This document shows positions 7,392-15,557 of a stretch of DNA of 21,167 nucleotides, one piece after another (within the stretch, counting starts at the first letter, position 1; each line of letters starts with the position of its first letter). The notes under the pieces were generated by a model. It was given only the letters and a program-made list of their open reading frames with translations, ran no database searches and had not been told where the DNA came from. The DNA is taken from assembly GCA_049698095.1 (NCBI GenBank), contig JBAVXA010000138.1, forward strand, positions 1 to 21,167. The letters run 5' to 3'. Position numbers and translations under genes: made by a program. This DNA comes from JBEEJL01 sp049698095. GTDB lineage: Bacteria > Pseudomonadota > Gammaproteobacteria > Burkholderiales > JBEEJL01.

Positions 7392-8816
7392 ATGAATATT
7401 GCCTACGACGAAATGTATGCTGCCGACGGCTCGGTGCGCGAGAGCTACAAGGACTACGCGGCATGGCTTCAGGGCACGCCCGCTGACGTGATTGCGCGCA
7501 AACGCGAGGAAGCGGCTGTCGCGTTTCATCGCGTCGGTATTACTTTCGCCGTGTACGGCGAAGATACTGGCCAGGAGCGTCTGATCCCCTTCGATATCGT
7601 GCCGCGAGTCATTCCTGCACATGAATGGAAGCGCCTCGCCGATGGCCTGCGCCAAAGGGTAAAGGCACTGAATGCCTTTCTGCATGATATTTATCACGAT
7701 CAGGAAATTCTCAAGGCCGGACGGGTTCCCACCGAACAGGTTCTCGGAAATTCCCAGTATCGCAAGGAAATGGTCGGCGTCAGCGTGCCGGAAAATATCT
7801 ATGCCCACATCGCCGGGGTTGATCTCGTGCGCGCCGACTTTGGCGACAAAAATGGCGAGTACTATGTGCTCGAAGACAATCTGCGCACGCCATCCGGCGT
7901 GTCGTACATGCTCGAAAATCGCAAGATGATGATGCGGCTGTTTCCCGACTTGTTTGCGCGCCAGGCGATTGCCCCGGTAGAACATTATCCGGATCTGCTG
8001 TTAAATAACTTACGCTCCGTCGCCCCCATAGACGTGAGAGACCCCACTGTGGTGTTATTGACTCCCGGCGAGTTTAACAGCGCCTATTTTGAACACGCCT
8101 TCCTCGCCCAGCAAATGGGCATTGAACTGGTGGACGGCAACGATCTGTTTGTCCAAGGCGAAAAGGTATTCATGCGCACCACACAGGGCCCACGCCGCGT
8201 CGACGTGATTTATCGCCGAATAGACGACGATTTTCTCGATCCGTTGGCGTTCCGCAAAGATTCCATGCTTGGCGTGCCCGGCTTATTCGCCGCCTACCGA
8301 GCCGGCAATGTCACGCTGGCGAATGCAGTTGGGACGGGAATTGCCGATGATAAGGCGATTTACGTGCATGTCCCGGAAATGATCCGCTTCTACTGCGGCG
8401 AAGAACCGATTCTGTCCAACGTGCCGACCTGGGAATTAAGCAAAGCGCAGGACCGAGACTACGTACTGGCCCATCTGGCGGAACTGGTCGTCAAGGAGGT
8501 TCATGGCTCCGGTGGATATGGCATGCTGGTCGGGCCGACAGCGTCAAAGGACGAAATCAACCTGTTCCGCAAAAAGATCATTGCTGCGCCGGATGGCTAC
8601 ATTGCCCAGCCGACGCTTGCGCTTTCCACCTGCCCAACCTACGTTGAAAGTGGCGTGGCGCCTCGCCACATCGATCTGCGTCCATACGTCCTTTCCGGCA
8701 AACACATCAACATGGTTCCCGGTGGACTAACCCGGGTCGCGCTCAAGCAGGGCTCGCTGGTCGTCAATTCATCGCAGGGTGGCGGCACCAAAGACACGTG
8801 GGTGCTGGAAAGCTAG
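7392..8816 (+). CDS. Circularly permuted type 2 ATP-grasp protein
   Basis: The 474-residue product has the landmarks of the circularly permuted ATP-grasp family (older names DUF404/DUF407). These are the opening YDEMYAADGSVR, EDNLRTPSGVSYMLENR (from residue 161), RRIDDDFLDPLAFR, the nucleotide-loop-like KEVHGSGGYGM (from residue 368), RHIDLRPYVLSG and the closing SSQGGGTKDTWVL. ATP-grasp enzymes join a carboxylate to an amine or thiol through an acyl phosphate, and comparative genomics has predicted peptide-bond formation for this branch; no product is established. It is the first gene of a four-gene operon with alpha-E, Anbu and transglutaminase genes, and ends 11 nt before the alpha-E start. 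The ATG is the only available start, because an in-frame stop lies at 7368. Confidence 0.93.
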   Translation: MNIAYDEMYAADGSVRESYKDYAAWLQGTPADVIARKREEAAVAFHRVGITFAVYGEDTGQERLIPFDIVPRVIPAHEWKRLADGLRQRVKALNAFLHDIYHDQEILKAGRVPTEQVLGNSQYRKEMVGVSVPENIYAHIAGVDLVRADFGDKNGEYYVLEDNLRTPSGVSYMLENRKMMMRLFPDLFARQAIAPVEHYPDLLLNNLRSVAPIDVRDPTVVLLTPGEFNSAYFEHAFLAQQMGIELVDGNDLFVQGEKVFMRTTQGPRRVDVIYRRIDDDFLDPLAFRKDSMLGVPGLFAAYRAGNVTLANAVGTGIADDKAIYVHVPEMIRFYCGEEPILSNVPTWELSKAQDRDYVLAHLAELVVKEVHGSGGYGMLVGPTASKDEINLFRKKIIAAPDGYIAQPTLALSTCPTYVESGVAPRHIDLRPYVLSGKHINMVPGGLTRVALKQGSLVVNSSQGGGTKDTWVLES

Positions 8817-8827
8817 CGGAAAACAAC

Positions 8828-9775
8828 ATGCTTTCATCCACCGCAGATCATTTGTATTGGAAGGCGCGCAGCCTCGAGCGGGCGGAAAATACCGCGCGCA
8901 TGCTGGACGTGACTTATCGCATGTCGCTGTTGAATCAGGCGTTAGCCAATCCGCACCACGAATGGCGCGCCATGCTGTCGATCAGTGGATTGCATGAAGA
9001 TTTCGAGGCTCGCTATCCCGAGCCCAGCGCCGGAAATGTGATGCATTTCATGACGCTGGACAAAGCGAACCCTGGCAGTATCTATAACAGCATATTCAAG
9101 GCACGTGAAAATGCACGGGCGGTGCGCGGCTCGATCACTTCCGAAATGTGGGAGGCACTCAACTCGACATGGCTTGAAATGCGCAACATCCAGGCTAAAG
9201 GCATTGCCGAGGATGGCATTTCGCAATTCTTTGATTGGGTAAAGGAACGCTCTCACCTCTCGCGCGGGGTTGCCCACGGCACGCTGCTGCGCGACGACAC
9301 CTTTCGCTTTTTACGACTCGGCACCTTCTTCGAACGGGCTGACAATACCGCGCGAATTCTGGACGTAAAATATCACATACTCCTGCCCAGTCTTGAAGAC
9401 GTCGGCGGCGCAGCAGACTATTACCACTGGGGAGCACTGCTGCGCTCGGTTTCCGCGTTTGAATCCTATCGCAAGGTATATCGCGATCAGATTACGCCGA
9501 AACGGGTGGCCGAATTGCTGATCCTGCGGCCCGACATGCCGCGCTCGCTCACCGCCTGCCTTGAAGAGGTAAATCGGCTCATCAGGGAAATCAACGGCCC
9601 GCGCGCGGGGGAACTGTTGCGGCGCACGGGAATGCTGCATGCACAACTGCGTTTTGGCAGTATTGATGACATTTTCGCCAACGGCTTGCATGAGTTCCTG
9701 TCCGAATTTCTTGAACAGATTTACGATCTGGGGGGTCTCGTTAACACCACTTATTTCTGGTCGACGGATGAATGA
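8828..9775 (+). CDS. Alpha-E domain (DUF403) protein
   Basis: The 315-residue product begins MLSSTADHLYWKARSLERAE, the characteristic opening of the alpha-E family, a predicted all-helical domain. A second related stretch, GTFFERADNTARILDV, lies near the middle and echoes the N-terminal RAENTARMLDV, which hints at an internal duplication. Alpha-E proteins occur next to, or fused to, the circularly permuted ATP-grasp enzyme, so this is probably its physical partner; the activity is unknown. The ATG at 8828 is preferred over the in-frame 8798 ATG, which lies inside the upstream gene and would add a tail not seen in the family. A weak GGA precedes it, so translation may be coupled to the ATP-grasp gene 11 nt upstream. 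A 100-nt gap separates it from the Anbu gene. Confidence 0.92.
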   Translation: MLSSTADHLYWKARSLERAENTARMLDVTYRMSLLNQALANPHHEWRAMLSISGLHEDFEARYPEPSAGNVMHFMTLDKANPGSIYNSIFKARENARAVRGSITSEMWEALNSTWLEMRNIQAKGIAEDGISQFFDWVKERSHLSRGVAHGTLLRDDTFRFLRLGTFFERADNTARILDVKYHILLPSLEDVGGAADYYHWGALLRSVSAFESYRKVYRDQITPKRVAELLILRPDMPRSLTACLEEVNRLIREINGPRAGELLRRTGMLHAQLRFGSIDDIFANGLHEFLSEFLEQIYDLGGLVNTTYFWSTDE

Positions 9776-9827
9776 CGCCGGTTTTTCGTCACAATATTGC
9801 CGGCCTGCCCTGTTTGCTTCAAAATGC

Positions 9828-9868
9828 AACCCTCTTGCAATCGAAACGTACTTCGGAAACTGAGGGTT
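9828..9868 (+). promoter_or_regulatory. Possible stem-loop covering the Anbu ribosome-binding site
   Basis: AACCCTC (9828-9834) is perfectly complementary to GAGGGTT (9862-9868), which contains the GAGGG Shine-Dalgarno sequence of the next gene. A smaller CGAA/TTCG stem (9842-9845, 9852-9855) fits inside the loop. The structure is weak to moderate and could limit translation of Anbu. Confidence 0.35.
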
Positions 9869-9875
9869 TAGAAAC

Positions 9876-10601
9876 ATGACTTATTGTGTCGCCACCATGA
9901 TTAATGCCGGCATCGTATTTGCGTCGGATTCGCGCACCAACGCAGGGCTGGACAACATTTCTACATTCAGCAAAATGAAAGTTTTTTCGCATCCGGGGGA
10001 CAGAGTACTGATGATGGTCAACTCCGGCAATCTGGCTATCACCCAAGCTACGATCAATCATCTCGAACAGGCAATCCGCCACAACACGGGCCCGCACCTG
10101 ATGAACGTTTACTCCATGTACGACGTCGCCGAACTGGTCGGCGCGGCATTGCGTGAGGTGCGCCACCGCGACGGTCCATTTCTACTCGAAAACAACGTCG
10201 ACGGCGGTGCCAGTTTCATCGTTGGCGGGCAAATTGCCGGCGAGAGCCTGCGTTTGTTCATGGTCTACACGGAAGGCAATTTCATCGAGGCAACGCCCGA
10301 GACGCCGTACTTTCAGATCGGCGAAGTGAAATACGGTAAACCGATCATTGACAGGGTCATCAGCGCCGAAACCTCGATGAACGATGCTATCAAGTGCGTA
10401 CTGGTATCGTTTGATTCGACCATGCGTTCGAACCTGTCGGTCGGCTTGCCGATCGACATGGCCTGCTATAACCGCGATTCATTGCAGCTCACGTCAAGAC
10501 ATCGCTTCGACGAACAGGATCCCTATATGTTGCGCTTGCGCCAGAGTTGGGGGGAAGGCGTGAAGCGTGCCTTTGCCCAATTGCCGAATCCCGAATGGTA
10601 A
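9876..10601 (+). CDS. Anbu proteasome-type peptidase
   Basis: The 241-residue product has the Ntn-hydrolase fold signature of Anbu, the ancestral proteasome beta-subunit homologue. After removal of Met the chain starts with Thr (MTYCVAT), the expected nucleophile. FASDSRTNAG carries Asp17, and STFSKMKVF carries lysines 32 and 34, one of which should be the catalytic lysine (numbering from the Thr). Structures of relatives show open, helical or lock-washer assemblies instead of closed rings, and convincing substrates have been hard to find. GAGGG lies 9 nt before the ATG and may be masked by a stem-loop. It is the third gene of the operon, and no unfoldase gene (HslU or Mpa type) lies nearby, in keeping with a peptide rather than a folded protein as substrate. 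Confidence 0.94.
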   Translation: MTYCVATMINAGIVFASDSRTNAGLDNISTFSKMKVFSHPGDRVLMMVNSGNLAITQATINHLEQAIRHNTGPHLMNVYSMYDVAELVGAALREVRHRDGPFLLENNVDGGASFIVGGQIAGESLRLFMVYTEGNFIEATPETPYFQIGEVKYGKPIIDRVISAETSMNDAIKCVLVSFDSTMRSNLSVGLPIDMACYNRDSLQLTSRHRFDEQDPYMLRLRQSWGEGVKRAFAQLPNPEW

Positions 10602-10651
10602 ATAGAACGTTTTGCGCGAAGTCGCGGTAATTTCCCGATGAAAGATTTCAA

Positions 10652-13600
10652 ATGACCATCCGCGTCGCGCTCAACCACCAAACCCGTTATTCCTTCGACA
10701 AACCAGTCAGGGTCTGGCCGCATGAAGTCCGCTTGCGCCCTGCCGCACATAGCCGCACGCCGATTCTCAGCTATTCGCTGACGGTCAAACCCACGGGCCA
10801 TTTTCTCAACTGGCAACAGGATCCGTTCGGGAACTGGGTCGCTCGCCTTGTATTTCCGGAAAAGACCGAATCGCTGGAAATTACCGTCGATTTGGTAGCC
10901 GACATGACCGTGATTAATCCATTTGATTTCTTCATCGACGAATTCGCCGGCACCTTCCCCTTCAAATACCCGGATGAGATGAAGCGGGAACTTGGCCCCT
11001 ACCTCGAAGCCGAGCCGGCTTCACCGTTGCTGGCGGAGTGGCTCAAACGAACCAGACGGGAGTTCCTCGATAAACCGCTACGCACCATCGATATGCTGGT
11101 CGGCATCAACCAGCGCGTCCAGCAGGATGTCAGTTATATTGTTCGCCTTGAAGCCGGCGTGCAGACGCCGGAACAAACGCTCGAACTCAAGCGCGGATCG
11201 TGCCGCGACTCGGCCTGGCTCCTGGTGCAGATAATGCGTCATTTAGGCGTTGCAGCGCGCTTTGCTTCTGGTTACCTGATTCAGCTTAAAGCCGACGTCA
11301 AGGCGCTGGACGGTCCCTCCGGAACCGAGCGCGATTTCACTGATCTGCACGCATGGGCTGAGATATTCATTCCAGGCGCAGGCTGGATAGGCCTCGATGC
11401 CACATCGGGCCTGCTGGCGGGCGAGGGGCATATTCCGCTTGCCTGCACGGCGATGCCGTCGTCTGCCGCCCCTGTCATCGGCGCAACCGAAGTGTGCGAA
11501 TCACACTTCGATTTTTCCATGCAGGTCACCCGCATCCATGAAGACCCCCGCGTTACCCAGCCCTATACGGACGCGCAATGGCAGGCGATACTCAAACTCG
11601 GCCAGCAGGTTGACGACGATCTGAAAAAACATGAGGTGCGTCTCACCATGGGCGGCGAACCGACATTTGTTTCGATCGACGACATGGAGGGCGCAGAGTG
11701 GAATATTACCGCCCTATCGGACAGGAAGCGCGAGCTCGCGGGCGATTTACTCGACCGGCTGCAGGGAAAATTTGCGCCTGGCGCAATGCTTCATATAGGC
11801 CAGGGAAAATGGTATCCGGGGGAACCCCTGCCGCGCTGGGCACTGGGCTGCTATTGGCGCACGGACGGTAAACCGCTGTGGCAAAACCGCGACCTTCTGC
11901 TTTCCGGGGAAGGCGGTGGTTCAAGCCAGACTGCCGATGCATTCCGCTTCATTAAGCATCTCGCGCGCGGGCTCGGCGTCGACGAAGAATTTATCATCCC
12001 TGCTTATGAGGACTTGACACAAATCATCGAGCAGGAACAAAGCTGGCCGTTAAATTTCAACCCGCTTGACGCCGATCTGAAAAAAACCGATGAACGGCGC
12101 CGAATGGCAACGCTGATCGAAAAAGGACTCGGCGAAACGGTGGGGTACGTGCTTCCGCTCAAAGCCATTCCACGTAAGGCGGGAAGTCGTGCTGGTAAAA
12201 CCGATCCGTCCCCCTGCTTCCGCTCGAGCCGGTGGCCGCTGCGTCGTCAACACCTGTTCCTGATTGGCGGAGATTCGCCAATGGGACTGAGACTGCCGCT
12301 GGCATCGCTACCGTGGGTTGCACCCGGCGAAAAAGAGGAGGAATTCGGACTTGATCCTTTCGAAGCGACTGGCGAATTGCCGGACGCAAGCGCAACGACG
12401 AAGGAGAAAGCGGCCGCTAAAACAAGCGACAACCCGAAGGAAATCGTTCACACCGCCATCTGCACCGAGGTGCGCAATGGCATGCTTTGCGTTTTCCTGC
12501 CGCCTGTTTTATTGCTGGAAGATTTTGTCGAATTGTTGAATGTAATTGAATCCACTGCAGCGGAACTTAAACTGCCGATAAAGCTTGAGGGGTACTCGCC
12601 GCCTGCCGATACGCGCCTGAAGGAATTTCGCATCACGCCAGACCCCGGCGTGATCGAAGTGAACATTCATCCCTCGAGTAGTTGGGACGAACTGGTGAAA
12701 AATACTCAGGTGCTATACGACGAGGCACGGCTTTCGCGGCTGGGAGTCGAGAAATTCATGCTCGACGGCCGGCACACCGGTACCGGCGGCGGCAATCACA
12801 TCACGCTCGGGGCTGCAACCCCGGCCGACTCGCCATGCCTGCGACGTCCCGACGTTCTGATGAGTTTGATTACCTATTGGCAAAACCACCCTGCCCTGTC
12901 TTACCTGTTTTCCGGCCTCTTCATCGGCCCGACCAGCCAGGCTCCGCGCGTGGATGAGGCGCGGCATGAAAGTCTGTATGAACTGGAAATCGCGTTTCAA
13001 CAAATGGCGGAAAAATTGAAACCCGGCGACGAAAGCTTGCAGCCATGGCTGGTCGATCGCCTAATGCGAAATTTATTGGTCGATCTTTCCGGCAATACCC
13101 ACCGCGCCGAATTCTGCATTGATAAATTGTATTCGCCCGATAGCCCGACCGGTCGATTGGGCCTGGTCGAGTTTCGCGGTTTCGAAATGCCGCCGCATGC
13201 ACAGATGTCGCTGCTGCAGATGCTGTTGTTGCGCGCATTGGTTGCGCGCTTTTGGAAGACGCCATATCGCAGCGGCCTGATTCGCTGGGGCACCGAGTTG
13301 CATGATCGCTATATGTTGCCGCATTTTGTCGCGCAGGATATGCGCGACATCGTGCAGGACCTGCAGCGTGCCGGCTATGCATTCGAGTACGACTGGTTTG
13401 CGCCGTTTGTCGAGTTCCGCTTTCCGCGCTTCGGCACAGTGGTCTACCACGGGATCGAAATCGAACTGCGTCAAGCCATCGAGCCGTGGCATGTGCTCGG
13501 CGAAGAAGTCGCGGCCGGCGCAACGGCACGCTATGTCGATTCTTCGCTTGAACGCATGCAAGTCAAGGTGCGTCACATGAACGACAACCGGCATGTTTTG

Positions 13601-14032
13601 ACGTGTAATGGCCGCCCGGTTCCTTTGGCAGCGACCGGCGTGCGCGGCGAGTATGTGGCGGGCGTGCGTTTTCGCGCCTGGGCTCCTCCTTCCGGTTTGC
13701 ACCCCACCATCGGTGTACAGGCGCCGCTGGTGTTTGATCTGGTCGACACCTGGAGCGGGCGTTCGATAGGCGGGTGCACATATCATGTCGCGCATCCCGG
13801 CGGTCGCAGTTACGACACGTTCCCGATCAATGCCAACGAGGCCGAGTCGCGCCGCGTCGCGCGTTTCTGGAACCACGGTCACACGTCAGGACCGATGCAA
13901 CTGCAAGCCGAAGGACGCAATCCGGATTACCCCATGACGCTGGATCTGCGTCGCGCGGCGGAAGCCTCGATGGATGGCGCGCCTGCCATCCCCAGCGAAT
14001 TGATCAAGCAGGCGCAGCAAGGACAGCAATAA
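10652..14032 (+). CDS. Transglutaminase-fold protein with C-terminal DUF2126
   Basis: The 1126-residue product has an N-terminal beta-rich transglutaminase-associated domain (roughly residues 1-130). It is followed by a transglutaminase core with the full triad: Cys184 in GSCRDSAWL, His233 in LHAWAEIF and Asp249 in GLDATSG. From about residue 325 comes the large DUF2126 region, opening with LTMGGEPTF and containing GQGKWYPGEPLPRWALGCYW, RRQHLFLIGGDSPMGLRLPL and GGGNHITLGA. A charged, alanine-rich linker lies near residues 570-600. Bacterial enzymes of this fold are often peptidases or amide-transfer enzymes and not true cross-linkers. It is the last gene of the Anbu operon, 50 nt after it. 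The role inferred from context is removal or transfer of the peptide made by the ATP-grasp enzyme; this is untested. No signal peptide, so it is probably cytoplasmic. Confidence 0.93.
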   Translation: MTIRVALNHQTRYSFDKPVRVWPHEVRLRPAAHSRTPILSYSLTVKPTGHFLNWQQDPFGNWVARLVFPEKTESLEITVDLVADMTVINPFDFFIDEFAGTFPFKYPDEMKRELGPYLEAEPASPLLAEWLKRTRREFLDKPLRTIDMLVGINQRVQQDVSYIVRLEAGVQTPEQTLELKRGSCRDSAWLLVQIMRHLGVAARFASGYLIQLKADVKALDGPSGTERDFTDLHAWAEIFIPGAGWIGLDATSGLLAGEGHIPLACTAMPSSAAPVIGATEVCESHFDFSMQVTRIHEDPRVTQPYTDAQWQAILKLGQQVDDDLKKHEVRLTMGGEPTFVSIDDMEGAEWNITALSDRKRELAGDLLDRLQGKFAPGAMLHIGQGKWYPGEPLPRWALGCYWRTDGKPLWQNRDLLLSGEGGGSSQTADAFRFIKHLARGLGVDEEFIIPAYEDLTQIIEQEQSWPLNFNPLDADLKKTDERRRMATLIEKGLGETVGYVLPLKAIPRKAGSRAGKTDPSPCFRSSRWPLRRQHLFLIGGDSPMGLRLPLASLPWVAPGEKEEEFGLDPFEATGELPDASATTKEKAAAKTSDNPKEIVHTAICTEVRNGMLCVFLPPVLLLEDFVELLNVIESTAAELKLPIKLEGYSPPADTRLKEFRITPDPGVIEVNIHPSSSWDELVKNTQVLYDEARLSRLGVEKFMLDGRHTGTGGGNHITLGAATPADSPCLRRPDVLMSLITYWQNHPALSYLFSGLFIGPTSQAPRVDEARHESLYELEIAFQQMAEKLKPGDESLQPWLVDRLMRNLLVDLSGNTHRAEFCIDKLYSPDSPTGRLGLVEFRGFEMPPHAQMSLLQMLLLRALVARFWKTPYRSGLIRWGTELHDRYMLPHFVAQDMRDIVQDLQRAGYAFEYDWFAPFVEFRFPRFGTVVYHGIEIELRQAIEPWHVLGEEVAAGATARYVDSSLERMQVKVRHMNDNRHVLTCNGRPVPLAATGVRGEYVAGVRFRAWAPPSGLHPTIGVQAPLVFDLVDTWSGRSIGGCTYHVAHPGGRSYDTFPINANEAESRRVARFWNHGHTSGPMQLQAEGRNPDYPMTLDLRRAAEASMDGAPAIPSELIKQAQQGQQ

Positions 14033-14112
14033 AACAGGCGCGGCGTGGCGACTATCCTTTTAGCCGAATTGTCGACAGGCAGCCGGGCTCAAGCGCAACG
14101 ATGGATTTCAGT

Positions 14113-14676
14113 TCAGGTTGACGCCTGATATCTGAAACAGGAAACCAGATGGTCATTGACCATGCCAGTCGCCTGCATATACGCATAGCAAATCGTACTG
14201 CCGACGAATTTGAATCCGCGCTGTTTCAGGTCTCTGCTCATAGCGTCCGAGTGGAGTGTGAATGCAGGAACTTCGCCGGAGCTGCGCCATTTGTTTGTGA
14301 TGGTTCTGCCGCCGGTAAATTGCCAGATATAGGCGTCGAAACTGCCAGCCTTTTCCTGCACCTCGAGGAATTTTTGTGCGTTGACGACAGTGGACTCGAT
14401 TTTCAGCCGGTTGCGCACGATTCCTTCATTTTTCAACAGGTCGCCGATTTTCTTGCCGGTATAGCGCGCGATTTTTTCCGCGTCGAAATCATCGAACGCC
14501 CGGCGATAATTTTCGCGCTTTTTCAGAATGGTATCCCAGCTTAATCCGGCCTGCGCGCCTTCCAGAATCAGAAATTCGAACAAGCGCCGATCGTCATGCA
14601 GGGGCACGCCCCATTCGCGATCATGGTAAGCGATCTGGTATTCATTCGATTCACTCCACGGGCATTTTTTTAGCAT
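14113..14676 (-). CDS. tag: DNA-3-methyladenine glycosylase I
   Basis: The 187-residue product is the length of E. coli Tag and removes 3-methyladenine from alkylated DNA in base-excision repair. CPW at the N-terminus (C5), YHDREWG (H18), EGAQAGLSW and DHLVSCF (H176, C180) provide the conserved zinc-binding Cys/His/His/Cys set at the expected positions. The ATG at 14676 has no clear Shine-Dalgarno sequence; its upstream region is extremely AT-rich and includes copy 2 of the AT-rich 20-mer. It is convergent with the transglutaminase gene (80 nt between stops, no clear terminator) and divergent from the ABC genes. It appears to be a stand-alone gene. Confidence 0.96.
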   Translation of the reverse strand: MLKKCPWSESNEYQIAYHDREWGVPLHDDRRLFEFLILEGAQAGLSWDTILKKRENYRRAFDDFDAEKIARYTGKKIGDLLKNEGIVRNRLKIESTVVNAQKFLEVQEKAGSFDAYIWQFTGGRTITNKWRSSGEVPAFTLHSDAMSRDLKQRGFKFVGSTICYAYMQATGMVNDHLVSCFRYQAST

Positions 14677-14680
14677 ATAT

Positions 14681-14700
14681 AACTATTTGTTTATATTGAA
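14681..14700 (+). repeat. AT-rich 20-mer, copy 2 of 3
   Basis: AACTATTTGTTTATATTGAA lies 4 nt upstream of the tag start codon, in the divergent gap. It matches copy 3 (17091-17110) at 18 of 20 positions. Confidence 0.5.
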
Positions 14701-14810
14701 TAATATTTTGTTTCGGAAAAGGCCGCCGGAGAAAGCATCATAGCGCAAAAAATAATTTTGGTATGCTGGCAAAGTGCTCGCCGTTCAGTCAACTTCTATT
14801 CTGGAAAAGC

Positions 14811-15557
14811 ATGCAATCGGCTCTGGTTATTTCCGCATTAACGAAAAAATTCGGTGACAAACTCGCCGTGAAGAATCTTGACCTGACGATTCCCGCAGGT
14901 GAGTTTCACGCTTTGCTCGGGCCGAACGGCGCGGGCAAGACGACCACCTTGCGCATGGTTGCCGGCTTGCTGAAAGCCGACGCCGGGCAGGTGTCGATAT
15001 TCGGCCATGACATTGCCACTGCGCCGAACGCTGCGAAACGTATCATGGCTTTTTTGCCCGACGACCCGATGTTGTACGGCAAATTGAATTCGCTCGAGTA
15101 TCTCGAATTCGTCGCCGGCCTGTGGAGCATTGCGCCGGACGAGGCGCAGCTCCGCGCGCAGGAACTGCTCGAATGGCTGGAGTTGTGGGACAACCGCGCC
15201 GAGTATATCGAAGGATATTCACGCGGCATGCGGCAAAAGCTCGCGCTGGCTGGGGCGATGATCCATCAGCCGAAATTGATGGTGCTGGACGAGCCGTTGA
15301 CCGGCCTCGACGCACATGCGGCGAAATCGGTAAAGGACATGCTGGTAGATTACGTCGCACGCGGCAACACCGTGGTACTGACTACGCATATCCTCGAAAT
15401 CGCCGAACGCCTGGCTGAACGCATCAGCATCGTCCAGCACGGAAAAATTGTCGCGCAGGGGACGCTGGAAGAATTACGCGCGCAGTCGGCGAATCTCGGC
15501 AGTCAGCCCGGCGCAACGCTGGAGCAGGTGTTTATGAACCTCACCGAAGCCGCATGA
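14811..15557 (+). CDS. ABC transporter ATP-binding protein
   Basis: The 248-residue product has Walker A GPNGAGKTT (residues 37-45), the signature loop YSRGMRQKLALAGA (from 136), Walker B LMVLDEP (156-162) and the switch His in TTHILE (H193). The Q-loop position reads LPDDP and not the usual Gln. It is most like ABC-2 type exporter ATPases. I place the start at 14811, because the product then begins just before the first beta strand; an in-frame ATG at 14763 would add 16 residues but has no ribosome-binding site. A GGAAAAG stretch precedes 14811. It overlaps the permease gene by 4 nt (ATGA), so the two are translationally coupled. The substrate is unknown. Confidence 0.92.
   Translation: MQSALVISALTKKFGDKLAVKNLDLTIPAGEFHALLGPNGAGKTTTLRMVAGLLKADAGQVSIFGHDIATAPNAAKRIMAFLPDDPMLYGKLNSLEYLEFVAGLWSIAPDEAQLRAQELLEWLELWDNRAEYIEGYSRGMRQKLALAGAMIHQPKLMVLDEPLTGLDAHAAKSVKDMLVDYVARGNTVVLTTHILEIAERLAERISIVQHGKIVAQGTLEELRAQSANLGSQPGATLEQVFMNLTEAA

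Noticed and set aside
7191..7985. 264-codon minus-strand open frame overlapping the ATP-grasp gene
   Set aside because: Most of it is antisense to conserved ATP-grasp motifs, and it has no ribosome-binding site or family resemblance.
13073..13882. 269-codon minus-strand open frame in the transglutaminase gene
   Set aside because: It is antisense to the conserved DUF2126 region, with no domain or start signal.
14033..14112. Possible terminator between the convergent transglutaminase and tag genes
   Set aside because: No stem of useful length followed by a T-run could be found on either strand.
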